Source: Sphingobacteriaceae bacterium (GTDB taxonomy: Bacteria > Bacteroidota > Bacteroidia > Sphingobacteriales > Sphingobacteriaceae). From it: a stretch of 13,972 nucleotides of DNA. Of the stretch, positions 6,445 through 13,972 are shown one piece after another. The DNA lies in NCBI GenBank assembly GCA_025450155.1, contig JANWIB010000160.1, positions 1 through 13,972 of the forward strand, in the 5' to 3' direction. The translations under genes and the position numbers were made by a program. How positions within the stretch are numbered: the first letter of the stretch is position 1; every line of letters starts with the position of its first letter. The notes under the pieces are model-generated. The model did not search any database. It was not told the DNA's origin and saw nothing but the letters and a program-made list of their open reading frames with translations.

Positions 6445-7077
6445 TTACTGAGCCGGAAAATAAATCACATATTTGGCTTCGAAAAAGTCTTCTTTGAAAA
6501 ATTTGATAAGTGGTATCTGTTCTACGTTTTTCAGATGGGCTTCTTTTATTTCCTGCGTTAAATCGCCTCCTTTTAAATACAGTACGCCATTTTTTCTTGC
6601 ATTTTTCGATTCTTTCGAAAATTTATTCCTCACCCAGGGATAAAAATCTTTGAATTGGGTAACGGCTCTTGAAATAATAAAATCAAACTTATCCTTAATT
6701 TGCTCGGCTCGGGCGTGTGTAGCTTTTACATTTTTTAAGCCAATAGCAGTTGCAACTTCGTTCACCACTTTTATTTTCTTCCCAATCGAATCCACCAGAT
6801 GGAACGAAGTTTCTGGAAATAAAATAGCTAACGGAATACCTGGGAAGCCCCCTCCTGTACCCACATCCAATACGCTTTCGCCAGGTAAAAAAGATAGCGT
6901 TTTAGCAATACCTAACGAATGAAGAATGTGGTGTAAGTATAAGCTGTCGATATCTTTACGGGAAATGACATTGATTTGTGCATTCCAAAAACGATACAGT
7001 TCCTCCAGTTGGGCAAACTGCTCCTTTTGCTTTTCGGTAAGATTGGGGAAATAATGCGAAATGAGATCAGAAGTCAC
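6445..7077 (-). CDS. rsmG: 16S rRNA (guanine(527)-N(7))-methyltransferase RsmG
   Basis: A 210-residue RsmG (GidB) enzyme that methylates N7 of G527 in 16S rRNA using S-adenosylmethionine; loss of it is known to give low-level streptomycin resistance in other bacteria. Family features are WNAQINVISRKD (residues 31-42), LHHILHSL (48-55), the SAM-binding DVGTGGGFPGIPLAI (71-85), DSIGKK (96-101) and ISRAVT (135-140). Length is normal for the family. The start is GTG 7077: no ATG is available nearby and the conserved N-terminal helix begins right there. The first 11 bases overlap the end of the sigma factor gene, suggesting translational coupling. Confidence 0.95.
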   Translation of the reverse strand: MTSDLISHYFPNLTEKQKEQFAQLEELYRFWNAQINVISRKDIDSLYLHHILHSLGIAKTLSFLPGESVLDVGTGGGFPGIPLAILFPETSFHLVDSIGKKIKVVNEVATAIGLKNVKATHARAEQIKDKFDFIISRAVTQFKDFYPWVRNKFSKESKNARKNGVLYLKGGDLTQEIKEAHLKNVEQIPLIKFFKEDFFEAKYVIYFPAQ

Positions 7078-7681
7078 TGCGGGTAGTCTTCTTTTTCTTA
7101 CTTAGAATATTGTAAAGAAAATCACGGGCACGAAATAGTTGAGCCTTAACCGTACCGAGCGGAATATCTAACTGCTGGGATATTTCTTCATAAGACAGTT
7201 CATCGTAATAGCGCAACATAATTAGCGTTTTGTATCGCGACGGAAGCCTGTCCACCAACATTTTTAGTTGTTCGTTTTGTTGTTTTTTAATTGAAGTTTC
7301 TTCGGGATTTAGCGTTTCTGATTTTATTTGCAAGGGACGTTCATCTCCCTCCTCATCCACCACCGCATTCATAGAAACCAGGTTTAATCGTTTTTTCCGG
7401 ATAAAATCAATACAATTATTAGTCGCGATACGGAAAAGCCAAGTACTGAATGCGAAATCCGGGCGATACCTATCTATATTTTCGAATGCTTTTCCAAAAG
7501 TTTCTACGGTTAAATCCATGGCATCATCCTTATTATTCACCATTTTCAAAACCATATAATAAATGGAATCTTTATAACGCTGCATCAACTCCGCATAGGC
7601 CTTCTGGTCACCATCCTTTGCCCTGACAACTAAATTGAAATCGTTTATCGCGTTAGGTGAAAAATTCGGATTTATCTCCAT
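7067..7681 (-). CDS. ECF-type RNA polymerase sigma factor
   Basis: A 204-residue sigma-70 family factor of group 4 (ECF). Region 2 spans about residues 29-100, including DDAMDLTVETFGKAFENIDRY (51-71, as two blocks) and FSTWLFRIATNNCIDFIRKKR (78-98), which bind core polymerase and the -10 region. A linker rich in charged residues follows, then region 4 (about 138-192) with a helix-turn-helix ELSYEEISQQLDIPLGTVKA (161-180) for the -35 element. No anti-sigma gene is adjacent; the neighbours are a glycosyltransferase and rsmG. Its ATG overlaps the end of the glycosyltransferase gene by 10 bases and its end overlaps rsmG by 11. What it controls cannot be told from the window. Confidence 0.92.
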   Translation of the reverse strand: MEINPNFSPNAINDFNLVVRAKDGDQKAYAELMQRYKDSIYYMVLKMVNNKDDAMDLTVETFGKAFENIDRYRPDFAFSTWLFRIATNNCIDFIRKKRLNLVSMNAVVDEEGDERPLQIKSETLNPEETSIKKQQNEQLKMLVDRLPSRYKTLIMLRYYDELSYEEISQQLDIPLGTVKAQLFRARDFLYNILSKKKKTTRSDF

Positions 7682-8790
7682 TGAACTTTTTTCTTAAATA
7701 AGGTAATGATGTATAAAGCAAGTATATAAAAGAAATAGATCAAATCAAATGCCGGAAACCAGAAAAATAAATCTTTACAACTGAGTTTTTTAAAGATAGG
7801 GTAATATGTTATGAGTTGTACAAGCAAACGAAATAAATAAATTCCCCCTATAATTTCCCAATGGGCTTTTAAACAAAACAGGCTAATTAAACTAGCATAA
7901 AAGAGTATACCCGCTATTGCCTGGACAGCTAATGTCCTTTTATGTTTCTTTTTATACGCTTTACCTGCCCGCCGATGCCTGATTTTCTGACTAATAAATG
8001 CTGAAAATGTTTTTTTAGGACTGCTCCAAACCTGCGCTTCAGGATGGATTTCTATTTTAGTATTCTCTGCATTCGCATTTTCATTTACAAATAAATCGTC
8101 ATCTCCCGAAGGGATGTGCATGTGCGAAGCAAAACCCTTGGATTGAAAGAACAACGATTTGGTATAGGCCAAATTTCGGCCAACACCCATGTAGGGATCG
8201 CCCTTCAGAGCAAAAGAAAGGTAGTTTAACGCGGTATAAAAAGTTTCAAAACGAATCAGATTATTTAAAAATCCTCCCAACTTTTCATAAGGAGAATACC
8301 CCAAAACAATTTCTGTATCTTTTGAAAAATTCTGCTGCATCCTTAACAGCCAGTTTTTAGAAGCTGGCTTACAATCTGCATCGGTAAAGATCAAATGCTC
8401 ATTGCTCGCTGCTTTAATTCCGAGAGTAACGGCGAACTTTTTACCATGCTTATACCTGTCGTGTTCTTTTATAGTGACTACTTTCAGGTGCTTATATTTC
8501 TGCTCCAGTTCTTTCAGAACCTCTTCAGAATCATCATAAGAACAATCGTTTACCAAAACCACTTCAAAATTAGAATGATTCTGCTCTAAAATTACAGGCA
8601 GGTTATTTTTAAGGTTTTCTTCCTCATTCCTGGCACAAATAATTACGGAAACCGTTTTTTTGCTCCTGGTTATCTTATCGCTAACCGCAAATCCCCTTAA
8701 TTTAGTGTGAACTATTAAGATGTAATAGAGCTGAATGAGTAAAGAACCCAATAATGGGGCGAACAATGCCCAGAGTAAAATAGTATTCAA
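7672..8790 (-). CDS. Membrane-bound family 2 glycosyltransferase
   Basis: A 372-residue GT-A enzyme anchored in the cytoplasmic membrane. An N-terminal membrane segment (residues 3-27) precedes the catalytic domain: VSVIICARNEEENL (47-60), VLVNDCSYDD (78-87), the metal-binding TDADC (136-140; Asp137, Asp139), the SGDDDLF motif (228-234), and QKIRH (268-272), a variant of the QxxRW acceptor-site motif of processive family members. Two or three membrane segments end the protein (about 288-306, 310-328, 342-366). It probably extends or modifies an envelope or extracellular glycan, or a lipid-linked sugar; donor and product are unknown. The start is TTG 8790: upstream there is only ATT before an in-frame stop, and no ATG follows for about 150 codons. 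It is the first gene of the GT2 > sigma > rsmG > dprA run. Confidence 0.85.
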   Translation of the reverse strand: MNTILLWALFAPLLGSLLIQLYYILIVHTKLRGFAVSDKITRSKKTVSVIICARNEEENLKNNLPVILEQNHSNFEVVLVNDCSYDDSEEVLKELEQKYKHLKVVTIKEHDRYKHGKKFAVTLGIKAASNEHLIFTDADCKPASKNWLLRMQQNFSKDTEIVLGYSPYEKLGGFLNNLIRFETFYTALNYLSFALKGDPYMGVGRNLAYTKSLFFQSKGFASHMHIPSGDDDLFVNENANAENTKIEIHPEAQVWSSPKKTFSAFISQKIRHRRAGKAYKKKHKRTLAVQAIAGILFYASLISLFCLKAHWEIIGGIYLFRLLVQLITYYPIFKKLSCKDLFFWFPAFDLIYFFYILALYIITLFKKKVQWR

Positions 8791-8910
8791 AAGCGTTAAT
8801 TTAATTTAAGTCCAAATTTCTGATTTTTAGTAAAAATACAGCAATTTTTTATTAAAAATTTAAGAGAGTACCCGACAGCTTATTTTTGCTATTTTTGGAG
8901 CCATTTTATA
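8791..8910. promoter_or_regulatory. Divergent AT-rich promoter region between the GT2 operon and tgt
   Basis: These 120 bases separate two divergently read operons and must hold promoters for both. Two TATTTTTG boxes on the plus strand point to tgt. On the minus strand only a partial match (TATTTTTA, complement of 8832-8839) is seen for the GT2 operon. An A/T-only inverted repeat (AATTTTT at 8843, AAAAATT at 8854) lies in the middle. Confidence 0.5.
8881..8897 (+). promoter_or_regulatory. Two tandem -7 boxes (TATTTTTG) upstream of tgt
   Basis: TATTTTTG occurs at 8881-8888 and again at 8890-8897, both matching TAnnTTTG. Predicted transcript starts would lie about 19 and 10 bases before the tgt ATG. 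Neither has a clear TTG/TTTG -33 partner, so which one is used cannot be said. Confidence 0.42.
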
Positions 8911-10041
8911 ATGAAGTTTAGATTAGAAGCCACAGATAAATTATCCAAAGCAAGGGCGGGCGAAATTACAACGGACCATGGGACAATTAAAACGCCCATT
9001 TTTATGCCTGTAGGTACTGCGGGAACAGTAAAAGCGGTACATCAACGGGAGCTAAAAGAGGATATTAAAGCCCAGGTTATCTTAGCGAATACGTATCATT
9101 TGTACCTACGCCCGAGCCTAAATACATTAGAAAACGCTGGAGGATTGCATAAATTTAATGGTTGGGAGGGGCCCATTTTAACCGATAGTGGTGGCTATCA
9201 GGTTTATTCACTTACCGAAGTGAGGAAAATCCGGGAAGAAGGCGTGACTTTTCGATCGCACATTGATGGTTCTAAACACCTCTTTACCCCTGAAAACGTG
9301 ATGGATATTCAGCGAATTATCGGCGCTGATATCATCATGGCGTTTGATGAATGCACGCCTTATCCCTGCGATTATAAGTATGCCAAACACTCTATTGAAA
9401 TGACGCATCGTTGGTTGAAACGCTGCTGCGATCGTTTTGATAATACAGAGCCTAAATACGGCCACTCGCAAACTCTCTTTCCCATTGTTCAGGGATCTGT
9501 TTACAAAGATTTGAGGGAGAAGTCGGCAGAGGTTATTGCATCTTTTGAGCGGGAAGGAAACGCTATCGGAGGGCTTTCTGTTGGCGAACCCATCGAAGAA
9601 ATGTATGCCATGACGGAACTGGTGTGTAACATTCTTCCATCTGAGAAACCACGTTACCTAATGGGCGTGGGTACACCTGCCAATATTCTTGAAAACATTG
9701 CCTTGGGCGTGGATATGTTTGATTGTGTAATGCCTACCCGGAATGCCAGAAATGGAATGCTTTTTACCCGAAATGGCATCATCAACATCCGAAACGAGAA
9801 ATGGAAGAATGATTTTTCTGCAATAGATGAGGAGAGTGACCTCTTCGCCGATCAGAATTACTCTAAAGCCTATTTACGTCATCTTATCCACTCGAAAGAA
9901 ATACTTGGGGCACAAATTGCTACACTTCATAACCTGCATTTTTATCTTTGGCTGGTAACCGAAGCCCGCAATAAAATCATCTCGGGTGAGTTTTACGAGT
10001 GGAAGAACAAAATGGTGAATCAATTATCGCAACGTTTATAA
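8911..10041 (+). CDS. tgt: tRNA-guanine transglycosylase (preQ1-inserting, queuosine pathway)
   Basis: A 376-residue bacterial Tgt, which exchanges G34 of GUN-anticodon tRNAs for preQ1 on the way to queuosine. Catalytic and substrate residues are all present: Asp92 in TDSGGYQ (91-97), ANTYHL (59-64), AFDECTPYP (144-152), GGLSVGEP (220-227; the Val typical of preQ1-using enzymes), and the nucleophile Asp271 in FDCVMPTRNARNG (270-282). Notably, the zinc-binding CxCxxC is missing: the aligned positions are Ser309, Leu311 and Asp314 in EESDLFADQNYS, although the fourth ligand His340 remains. From memory other Bacteroidota enzymes also lack these cysteines, so this is probably a clade trait rather than decay; length and the rest of the fold are normal. 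It heads an operon with the LptG-like permease (four bases between) and the EamA transporter. Confidence 0.95.
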   Translation: MKFRLEATDKLSKARAGEITTDHGTIKTPIFMPVGTAGTVKAVHQRELKEDIKAQVILANTYHLYLRPSLNTLENAGGLHKFNGWEGPILTDSGGYQVYSLTEVRKIREEGVTFRSHIDGSKHLFTPENVMDIQRIIGADIIMAFDECTPYPCDYKYAKHSIEMTHRWLKRCCDRFDNTEPKYGHSQTLFPIVQGSVYKDLREKSAEVIASFEREGNAIGGLSVGEPIEEMYAMTELVCNILPSEKPRYLMGVGTPANILENIALGVDMFDCVMPTRNARNGMLFTRNGIINIRNEKWKNDFSAIDEESDLFADQNYSKAYLRHLIHSKEILGAQIATLHNLHFYLWLVTEARNKIISGEFYEWKNKMVNQLSQRL

Positions 10042-10045
10042 CAAC

Positions 10046-11137
10046 ATGTTAGACAAATACATCAAATTAATTGATTGGTACATCATTAAAAAATACCTGG
10101 GAACTTTCATTTTCACCATGGCTATTTTTGTTGTAGTGATTATCATTTTTGATGTATCTGAAAAAATAGACGATTTTATGGCGCATAATGCGCCCTTATC
10201 AAAAATTATTCTCGAATATTATGCTGGTTTCATTCCTTTTAACTTAAATTTTCTTTCGCCGTTAATAAACTTTATTACCGTGATATTTTTTACAGCAAAA
10301 ATGGCTGATCAGACTGAAATAGTACCTATTTTGAGCAGTGGCGTAAGTTTTAACCGGTTTCTTCGCCCCTATTTTATTTCAGCTTCTATTATCTTTCTGG
10401 TAACCCTGATTTTTAACCTGTTTATCATTCCGGAGACGAATAAGCTTAAAGTAAATTTTGAGAATAAATACGTAAATCCTAAAGAAGATGAGTCTAAAAT
10501 GTATACGCACATGCAGTTAGATAATAACACGTACATATACATTGATAATTTTGATAACAAAAGTAAAACCGGTTATAAGTTTTCTTTAGAAAAATTTAAG
10601 GGCGACCAACTTACCGAGAAACTTGTGGCTGAACGTATTACCTGGGATTCGCTGAAAAGAAACTGGCGGATTAATAATTATTCGGTAAGAAAAATTGACG
10701 GGCTGAAAGAGAGCATGACCTATGGAACGATTAAAGACACCACACTGGACATGCGCCCCATAGATTTTGAGGTTTACGATAATATTTTTGAAGCAATGAA
10801 TATGCGGGAAATAACCAACCGCTTAAAAAAGGAAAAAATACGAGGCACTGGACTAACTGTAAACCTTGAATTGGAACTATACAAACGCTTTGTCTATCCT
10901 TTATCGTCTTTTATTCTCACCTTAATGGGGGTTTCTTTATCATCGCGAAAGGTACGGGGGGGTATTGGGCTACCGCTTGGAATAGGCATTTTTTTAAGTT
11001 TTGCTTATATCCTCTCCATGCAGTTTTCAAATATGTTTGCTTTAAAGGGGGGCTTGCCTCCTATTATTGCTGTTTTTATTCCAAATATTATATTTGGTTC
11101 GCTTGGAGTTTATTTGCTAAGGAAAGCGCCAAAATAA
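10046..11137 (+). CDS. LptF/LptG family permease (YjgP/YjgQ)
   Basis: A 363-residue inner-membrane protein of the LptF/LptG family. With its paralogue and the ATPase LptB it extracts lipopolysaccharide from the inner membrane and passes it to the periplasmic Lpt bridge. The layout fits: three N-terminal membrane segments (about residues 17-37, 55-83, 100-124), a periplasmic beta domain (about 125-270) rich in alternating strands (MQLDNNTYIYIDNFDN, 155-170), then three C-terminal segments (about 277-296, 305-328, 337-360). LptF and LptG cannot be told apart safely here; LptG is slightly favoured by position, because Bacteroidota often carry this gene next to tgt. The ATG lies four bases after the tgt stop. 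Confidence 0.88.
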   Translation: MLDKYIKLIDWYIIKKYLGTFIFTMAIFVVVIIIFDVSEKIDDFMAHNAPLSKIILEYYAGFIPFNLNFLSPLINFITVIFFTAKMADQTEIVPILSSGVSFNRFLRPYFISASIIFLVTLIFNLFIIPETNKLKVNFENKYVNPKEDESKMYTHMQLDNNTYIYIDNFDNKSKTGYKFSLEKFKGDQLTEKLVAERITWDSLKRNWRINNYSVRKIDGLKESMTYGTIKDTTLDMRPIDFEVYDNIFEAMNMREITNRLKKEKIRGTGLTVNLELELYKRFVYPLSSFILTLMGVSLSSRKVRGGIGLPLGIGIFLSFAYILSMQFSNMFALKGGLPPIIAVFIPNIIFGSLGVYLLRKAPK

Positions 11138-11153
11138 CCATTCAAAAAGAATT

Positions 11154-12071
11154 ATGATTCGTACTCGTTTTCCTTCTCTAAGCAGGAATCTTATTGTCTT
11201 GCATAGCACTGTTTTCGTGTGGGGCTTTACAGGTATCCTGGGAGCACTTATTTCTATTTCCGCCACTCATTTAGTCTGGTATAGAGTATTAATCGCTTTT
11301 ATTACACTTTACGTTTATTTTAAAGCCAGTAAAACCAACTTTAAAATTAACAGACAGACATTCATGCGGTTGTTTTTTACAGGGGCAATTGTAGCTGCAC
11401 ATTGGATCTTATTTTTTCAGGCGATTAAAATATCAACCGTTTCGGTAACCCTGGTTTGCCTTTCTTCTTTAACCCTGTTTACCGCCATATTAGAACCTAT
11501 TATAAATAAGCAACGCATTTCGGGTTTAGAGATTTTAATCGGGTTGGTCATTATCTTCGGGATCTATCTCATCTTTAAATTTGAAGGTCAATATACCTGG
11601 GGAATTATTTGTGGTTTAGCAAGCGCTTTATGTGCAAGTTTATTTTCCATCATCAATTCTAAACAGATAAAAAATCGCCCGGCTCCTGTTATTGCCTATT
11701 ATGAAATGATCGGGGCATGGGTTTGGATATCGCTGTTTCTACTATTGACAAACGGCTACGATGCTTCCATGAAACTGGGGGCAAAAGACATTTTTTACCT
11801 GCTGATTTTAGGCACCATTTGCACCTCTATCGCATACGTTGCAGGGGTATCTGTAATGAAAGACTTGTCTGCATTCCGGGTAGCTTTAATAACCAATTTA
11901 GAGCCGGTTTATGGCATCATCTTAGCCTTCATTTTTTTAGGCAAGGAGGAGCAAATGACTAATGGGTTTTACGCCGGAGCAGCAATTATTTTATCCGCTA
12001 TTTTTATTTATCCAGTTGCAAAGAATAAGATTGAAAAGAAAAGAATAAGTAAACAAATCCCTCTCGGGTAA
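11154..12071 (+). CDS. EamA/DMT-superfamily transporter
   Basis: A 305-residue drug/metabolite transporter with about ten membrane helices in two EamA repeats (about residues 13-141 and 149-287). Typical signatures are WGFTGILGALIS near the start, the WYRVLIAF segment in helix 2 (42-49), FFQAIKISTVSV between helices 3 and 4, and the LEPVYGIILAFIFLGKEE block (247-264), which ends repeat 2's helix pair as in RhaT/EamA proteins. A basic tail (KNKIEKKRISK) fits a cytoplasmic C-terminus. Substrates of such carriers range from amino acids to nucleotide sugars and cannot be predicted. It starts 16 bases after the permease stop, so it is likely the last gene of the tgt operon. No GC-rich terminator follows. 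Confidence 0.88.
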   Translation: MIRTRFPSLSRNLIVLHSTVFVWGFTGILGALISISATHLVWYRVLIAFITLYVYFKASKTNFKINRQTFMRLFFTGAIVAAHWILFFQAIKISTVSVTLVCLSSLTLFTAILEPIINKQRISGLEILIGLVIIFGIYLIFKFEGQYTWGIICGLASALCASLFSIINSKQIKNRPAPVIAYYEMIGAWVWISLFLLLTNGYDASMKLGAKDIFYLLILGTICTSIAYVAGVSVMKDLSAFRVALITNLEPVYGIILAFIFLGKEEQMTNGFYAGAAIILSAIFIYPVAKNKIEKKRISKQIPLG

Positions 12072-12692
12072 CATCAGTAAAAACACTAAGAGTTTTCTTA
12101 AAAAAAGGGCATCTAACTATTTCCCTCTACCTACCAATACTTCTTATAGACTCAAAAGTTTACACTCAATCTAATCTATTACTTGATAGTTTCTCTTACA
12201 ATCGAATTTTCCAATTCGAAAAATAAGACAAAATGGCACATATATAATTTGAATTTTGAACGCAATATTCACCCTTACTGGACCGCATATTTTTGTAATC
12301 CCACCTCTCTGTAAAAAAGTAAGGACACCAATTAAGTAGTCCATCAAAAACAAAAACAAAACGTCTATACTGAATTTTAAAAATTACGTATAGACTTCGC
12401 TTTTTGCAATTCTAATTTTTCTGTGCTTTGGTCAGGTAAGATGTCAATCAAAACTCTTCAAAGAAATTTTCGCATTCCAACAAGTCTTCGCTTCTTTTAG
12501 TGACCTGTCCAAATACACAGGGTATAATTATCCGGTATCTAAAATACCAGAAAAAATGAATAAATTTAAGAATTCAATCAATAAAAATAAAAAACAAAAA
12601 ACTACATAAAAATTTATTTATCAATTATTTATATAATTTATAAAATTAAAAAGTTGAATTAAAAATAATTTATATACTAATATTTTTAGCAA
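12072..12692. other. AT-rich region without a convincing gene
   Basis: These 621 bases hold no open frame with recognisable protein content, no tRNA and no obvious transposon remnant. AT content rises clearly towards the 3' end (12550-12692 is almost only A and T). Small inverted repeats are scattered through it: TAAGA/TCTTA (about 12100-12113), TCGAATT-TTCC-AATTCGA (12202-12219), a longer hairpin at 12363-12395, and GGTAT/ATACC (12534-12548). A TATTTTTG box at 12288-12295 resembles a -7 element but leads into no gene. The 3' end presumably holds the promoter of the downstream peptidase gene. Confidence 0.6.
12363..12395. repeat. Perfect GTCTATAC/GTATAGAC inverted repeat with inner AATTTT/AAAATT stem
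   Basis: GTCTATAC (12363-12370) pairs perfectly with GTATAGAC (12388-12395). Inside, AATTTT (12373-12378) pairs with AAAATT (12380-12385), with two mismatches between the stems and too short a central loop for every inner pair to form. An A-rich stretch lies before it and TTCGCTTTTTG after it, giving the outline of a bidirectional terminator. The nearest upstream stop codon is about 290 bases away, so its purpose is unclear. Confidence 0.4.
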
Positions 12693-13972
12693 GTGAGTTA
12701 TAAGTGGTATATTTTTAATCATAAAAATCAAATTATCAAATTAATACTTACTATTATATTAATTATTAATTCACATTTGTCAAAAGGCCAGCTTTTTTCC
12801 TCGCATCAAAATCCACCATCACTAAAATGGCGACAAATACATACTGAAAACTTTCAATTGATCTACCCTACCCCCTTCGAACAAGAGGCAAACCGGATGG
12901 CAAACACATTGGAAAACCTTATCTCAAGAGTAAGCTTTTCTTTAAAAAAGAAGCCTCGGAAAATATCTATCATCCTCCAAAATCAGGGTACAACTTCTAA
13001 CGGATTTGTACAACTTGCCCCACGCCGCTCGGAGTTTTTTACCACCCCATCTCAGGAATTTGACTCCCAGGATTGGCTTAATAGTTTAGCCGTTCATGAG
13101 TTACGGCATGTGGTTCAATTTGACAAATTGACAGGTTATTTGAAAACTCCGTTGGAAGATCTGGCTTTAGCCATTTTTGGGGTAACACTTCCTCCGTGGT
13201 TTTATGAAGGGGATGCCGTAACTATAGAAACCGCATTGACCAATTCGGGTAGAGGAAGACAACCGGAATGGGATATTATTTTTAGAACAAATACACTAAG
13301 TAGCAAAAAATTCAGGTACTCAAAAAATTATTTCGGCTCGGTCAAAGATTTTACTCCCGGGTATTACGAACTCGGGTATTACCTTACAACCAAGCTGCGA
13401 CGGGATCATGGCGTTGGGATTTTAGACAGCCTTTATTCTCGCATGTCAGCCAACCCCTTCCGGCCTTACAACCTAAGCAATTCCATGAAAAAATATACCG
13501 ACTTGAGCACGAAAAAACTGCATGATTCTACCGTAAAGGAATTGCATATTTTATGGCAAAAACAACAGGCCGAAGCACAAGCTCAGGACTATCCAATTCT
13601 AAATAAAAGAATGGACTTATCTCCGGCTAATTATTTTCAACCTACGGTAATTTCCTCGTCTGACGAACTCCTGTTTTTGAAAGAAAGTAAAACCAATACG
13701 CCACGAATTGTACGCTTAAATGCACAAGGAAAAGAAGAGACATTGATTAAAATAGGTTACCAGGAAGAACCGTATTTTAATTACGCCAATGGCAAGATAG
13801 TTTGGGATGAATACCGCTCTGATCCACGTTATCATCAACGTTCTTTTAATGTAATCAACCTGTATGATATAAACACCAGATCATACCGACAAATCACCCA
13901 TCGTACACGTTTATTTGCTCCGGCATTATCGCCAGATGGAAAAATTATTATTGCGGTTGATGTTTCCTATTC
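12693..13972 (+). CDS. Exported HExxH zinc peptidase-like protein with TolB-type propeller (3' truncated by window edge)
   Basis: The open frame runs off the window with 426 codons visible. GTG 12693 is the first usable start after an in-frame TAG at 12687. It gives an N-terminal signal sequence (hydrophobic residues 14-26, IIKLILTIILIIN, followed by SHLSKGQ). The next domain resembles the peptidase MA-like (gluzincin) family: HELRH at residues 135-139 supplies two zinc ligands and the catalytic Glu136, and the PPWFYEGDA segment (167-175) offers Glu172 as third ligand. After about residue 305 the sequence turns into repeats of beta-propeller (WD40-like/TolB) type, with PTVISSSDELLFLKES (317-332) and FAPALSPDGKIIIA (408-421). 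From memory, proteins of this build, often about 900 residues or more, are found in Bacteroidota as unnamed or TolB-like proteins; the substrate is unknown. The N-terminal coding part is unusually AT-rich, continuous with the spacer before it. Confidence 0.75.
   Translation, partial: MSYKWYIFNHKNQIIKLILTIILIINSHLSKGQLFSSHQNPPSLKWRQIHTENFQLIYPTPFEQEANRMANTLENLISRVSFSLKKKPRKISIILQNQGTTSNGFVQLAPRRSEFFTTPSQEFDSQDWLNSLAVHELRHVVQFDKLTGYLKTPLEDLALAIFGVTLPPWFYEGDAVTIETALTNSGRGRQPEWDIIFRTNTLSSKKFRYSKNYFGSVKDFTPGYYELGYYLTTKLRRDHGVGILDSLYSRMSANPFRPYNLSNSMKKYTDLSTKKLHDSTVKELHILWQKQQAEAQAQDYPILNKRMDLSPANYFQPTVISSSDELLFLKESKTNTPRIVRLNAQGKEETLIKIGYQEEPYFNYANGKIVWDEYRSDPRYHQRSFNVINLYDINTRSYRQITHRTRLFAPALSPDGKIIIAVDVSY

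Noticed and set aside
12171..12359. A 62-codon open frame on the minus strand in the AT-rich stretch
   Set aside because: No recognisable domain, no ribosome binding site or promoter match, and a composition expected of chance AT-rich DNA. I cannot exclude a small gene, but nothing supports it.
12347..12362. AAAAAC-type tandem units as a functional repeat
   Set aside because: Only about three imperfect six-base units in A-rich DNA; more likely simple-sequence drift.

Overview
The window looks like ordinary chromosome from a member of the Bacteroidota, most likely Sphingobacteriales (Pedobacter/Solitalea-like). This is inferred from four things: moderately AT-rich coding DNA, promoter-like TAnnTTTG boxes typical of the phylum's housekeeping sigma factor, near absence of Shine-Dalgarno sequences with several TTG/GTG starts, and gene content (a DUF4254 protein next to a family 9 glycosyltransferase, a PolX-type PHP domain, and a Bacteroidota-style Tgt without zinc cysteines). 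No mobile element, CRISPR array, tRNA or rRNA is visible.

Layout. Positions 1-3459 (+): the 3' part of a polX-like gene, a small lipoprotein gene, then a tight cluster of a DUF4254 gene, a GT9 glycosyltransferase gene (abutting in frame, separated only by the stop codon) and a SixA-type phosphatase gene (1-nt overlap). Positions 3466-8790 (-): an unrecognised secreted protein, a SAM-dependent methyltransferase, and a compact run read GT2 glycosyltransferase > ECF-type sigma factor > rsmG > dprA, with 10- and 11-nt overlaps and a 2-nt gap. A divergent AT-rich promoter region (8791-8910) separates this run from positions 8911-12071 (+): tgt, an LptF/LptG-family permease and an EamA/DMT transporter, very closely spaced. 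Positions 12072-12692 are a very AT-rich stretch without a convincing gene but with several small inverted repeats. From 12693 to the end is the 5' part of a large exported protein with an HExxH zinc-peptidase motif followed by TolB-like propeller repeats.

Themes. Much of the content serves the cell envelope (GT9, GT2, LptG-like permease, lipoprotein, secreted proteins) or nucleic-acid maintenance and translation (PolX, DprA, RsmG, Tgt). I see no convincing new defence, mobile or biosynthetic system. The points most worth a second look are the loss of all three zinc cysteines in Tgt (probably clade-wide), the in-frame DUF4254/GT9 junction, a terminator-like stem-loop inside the GT9 gene, two near-leaderless promoter arrangements, the overlapping sigma/rsmG/dprA operon, and the AT-rich non-coding stretch.
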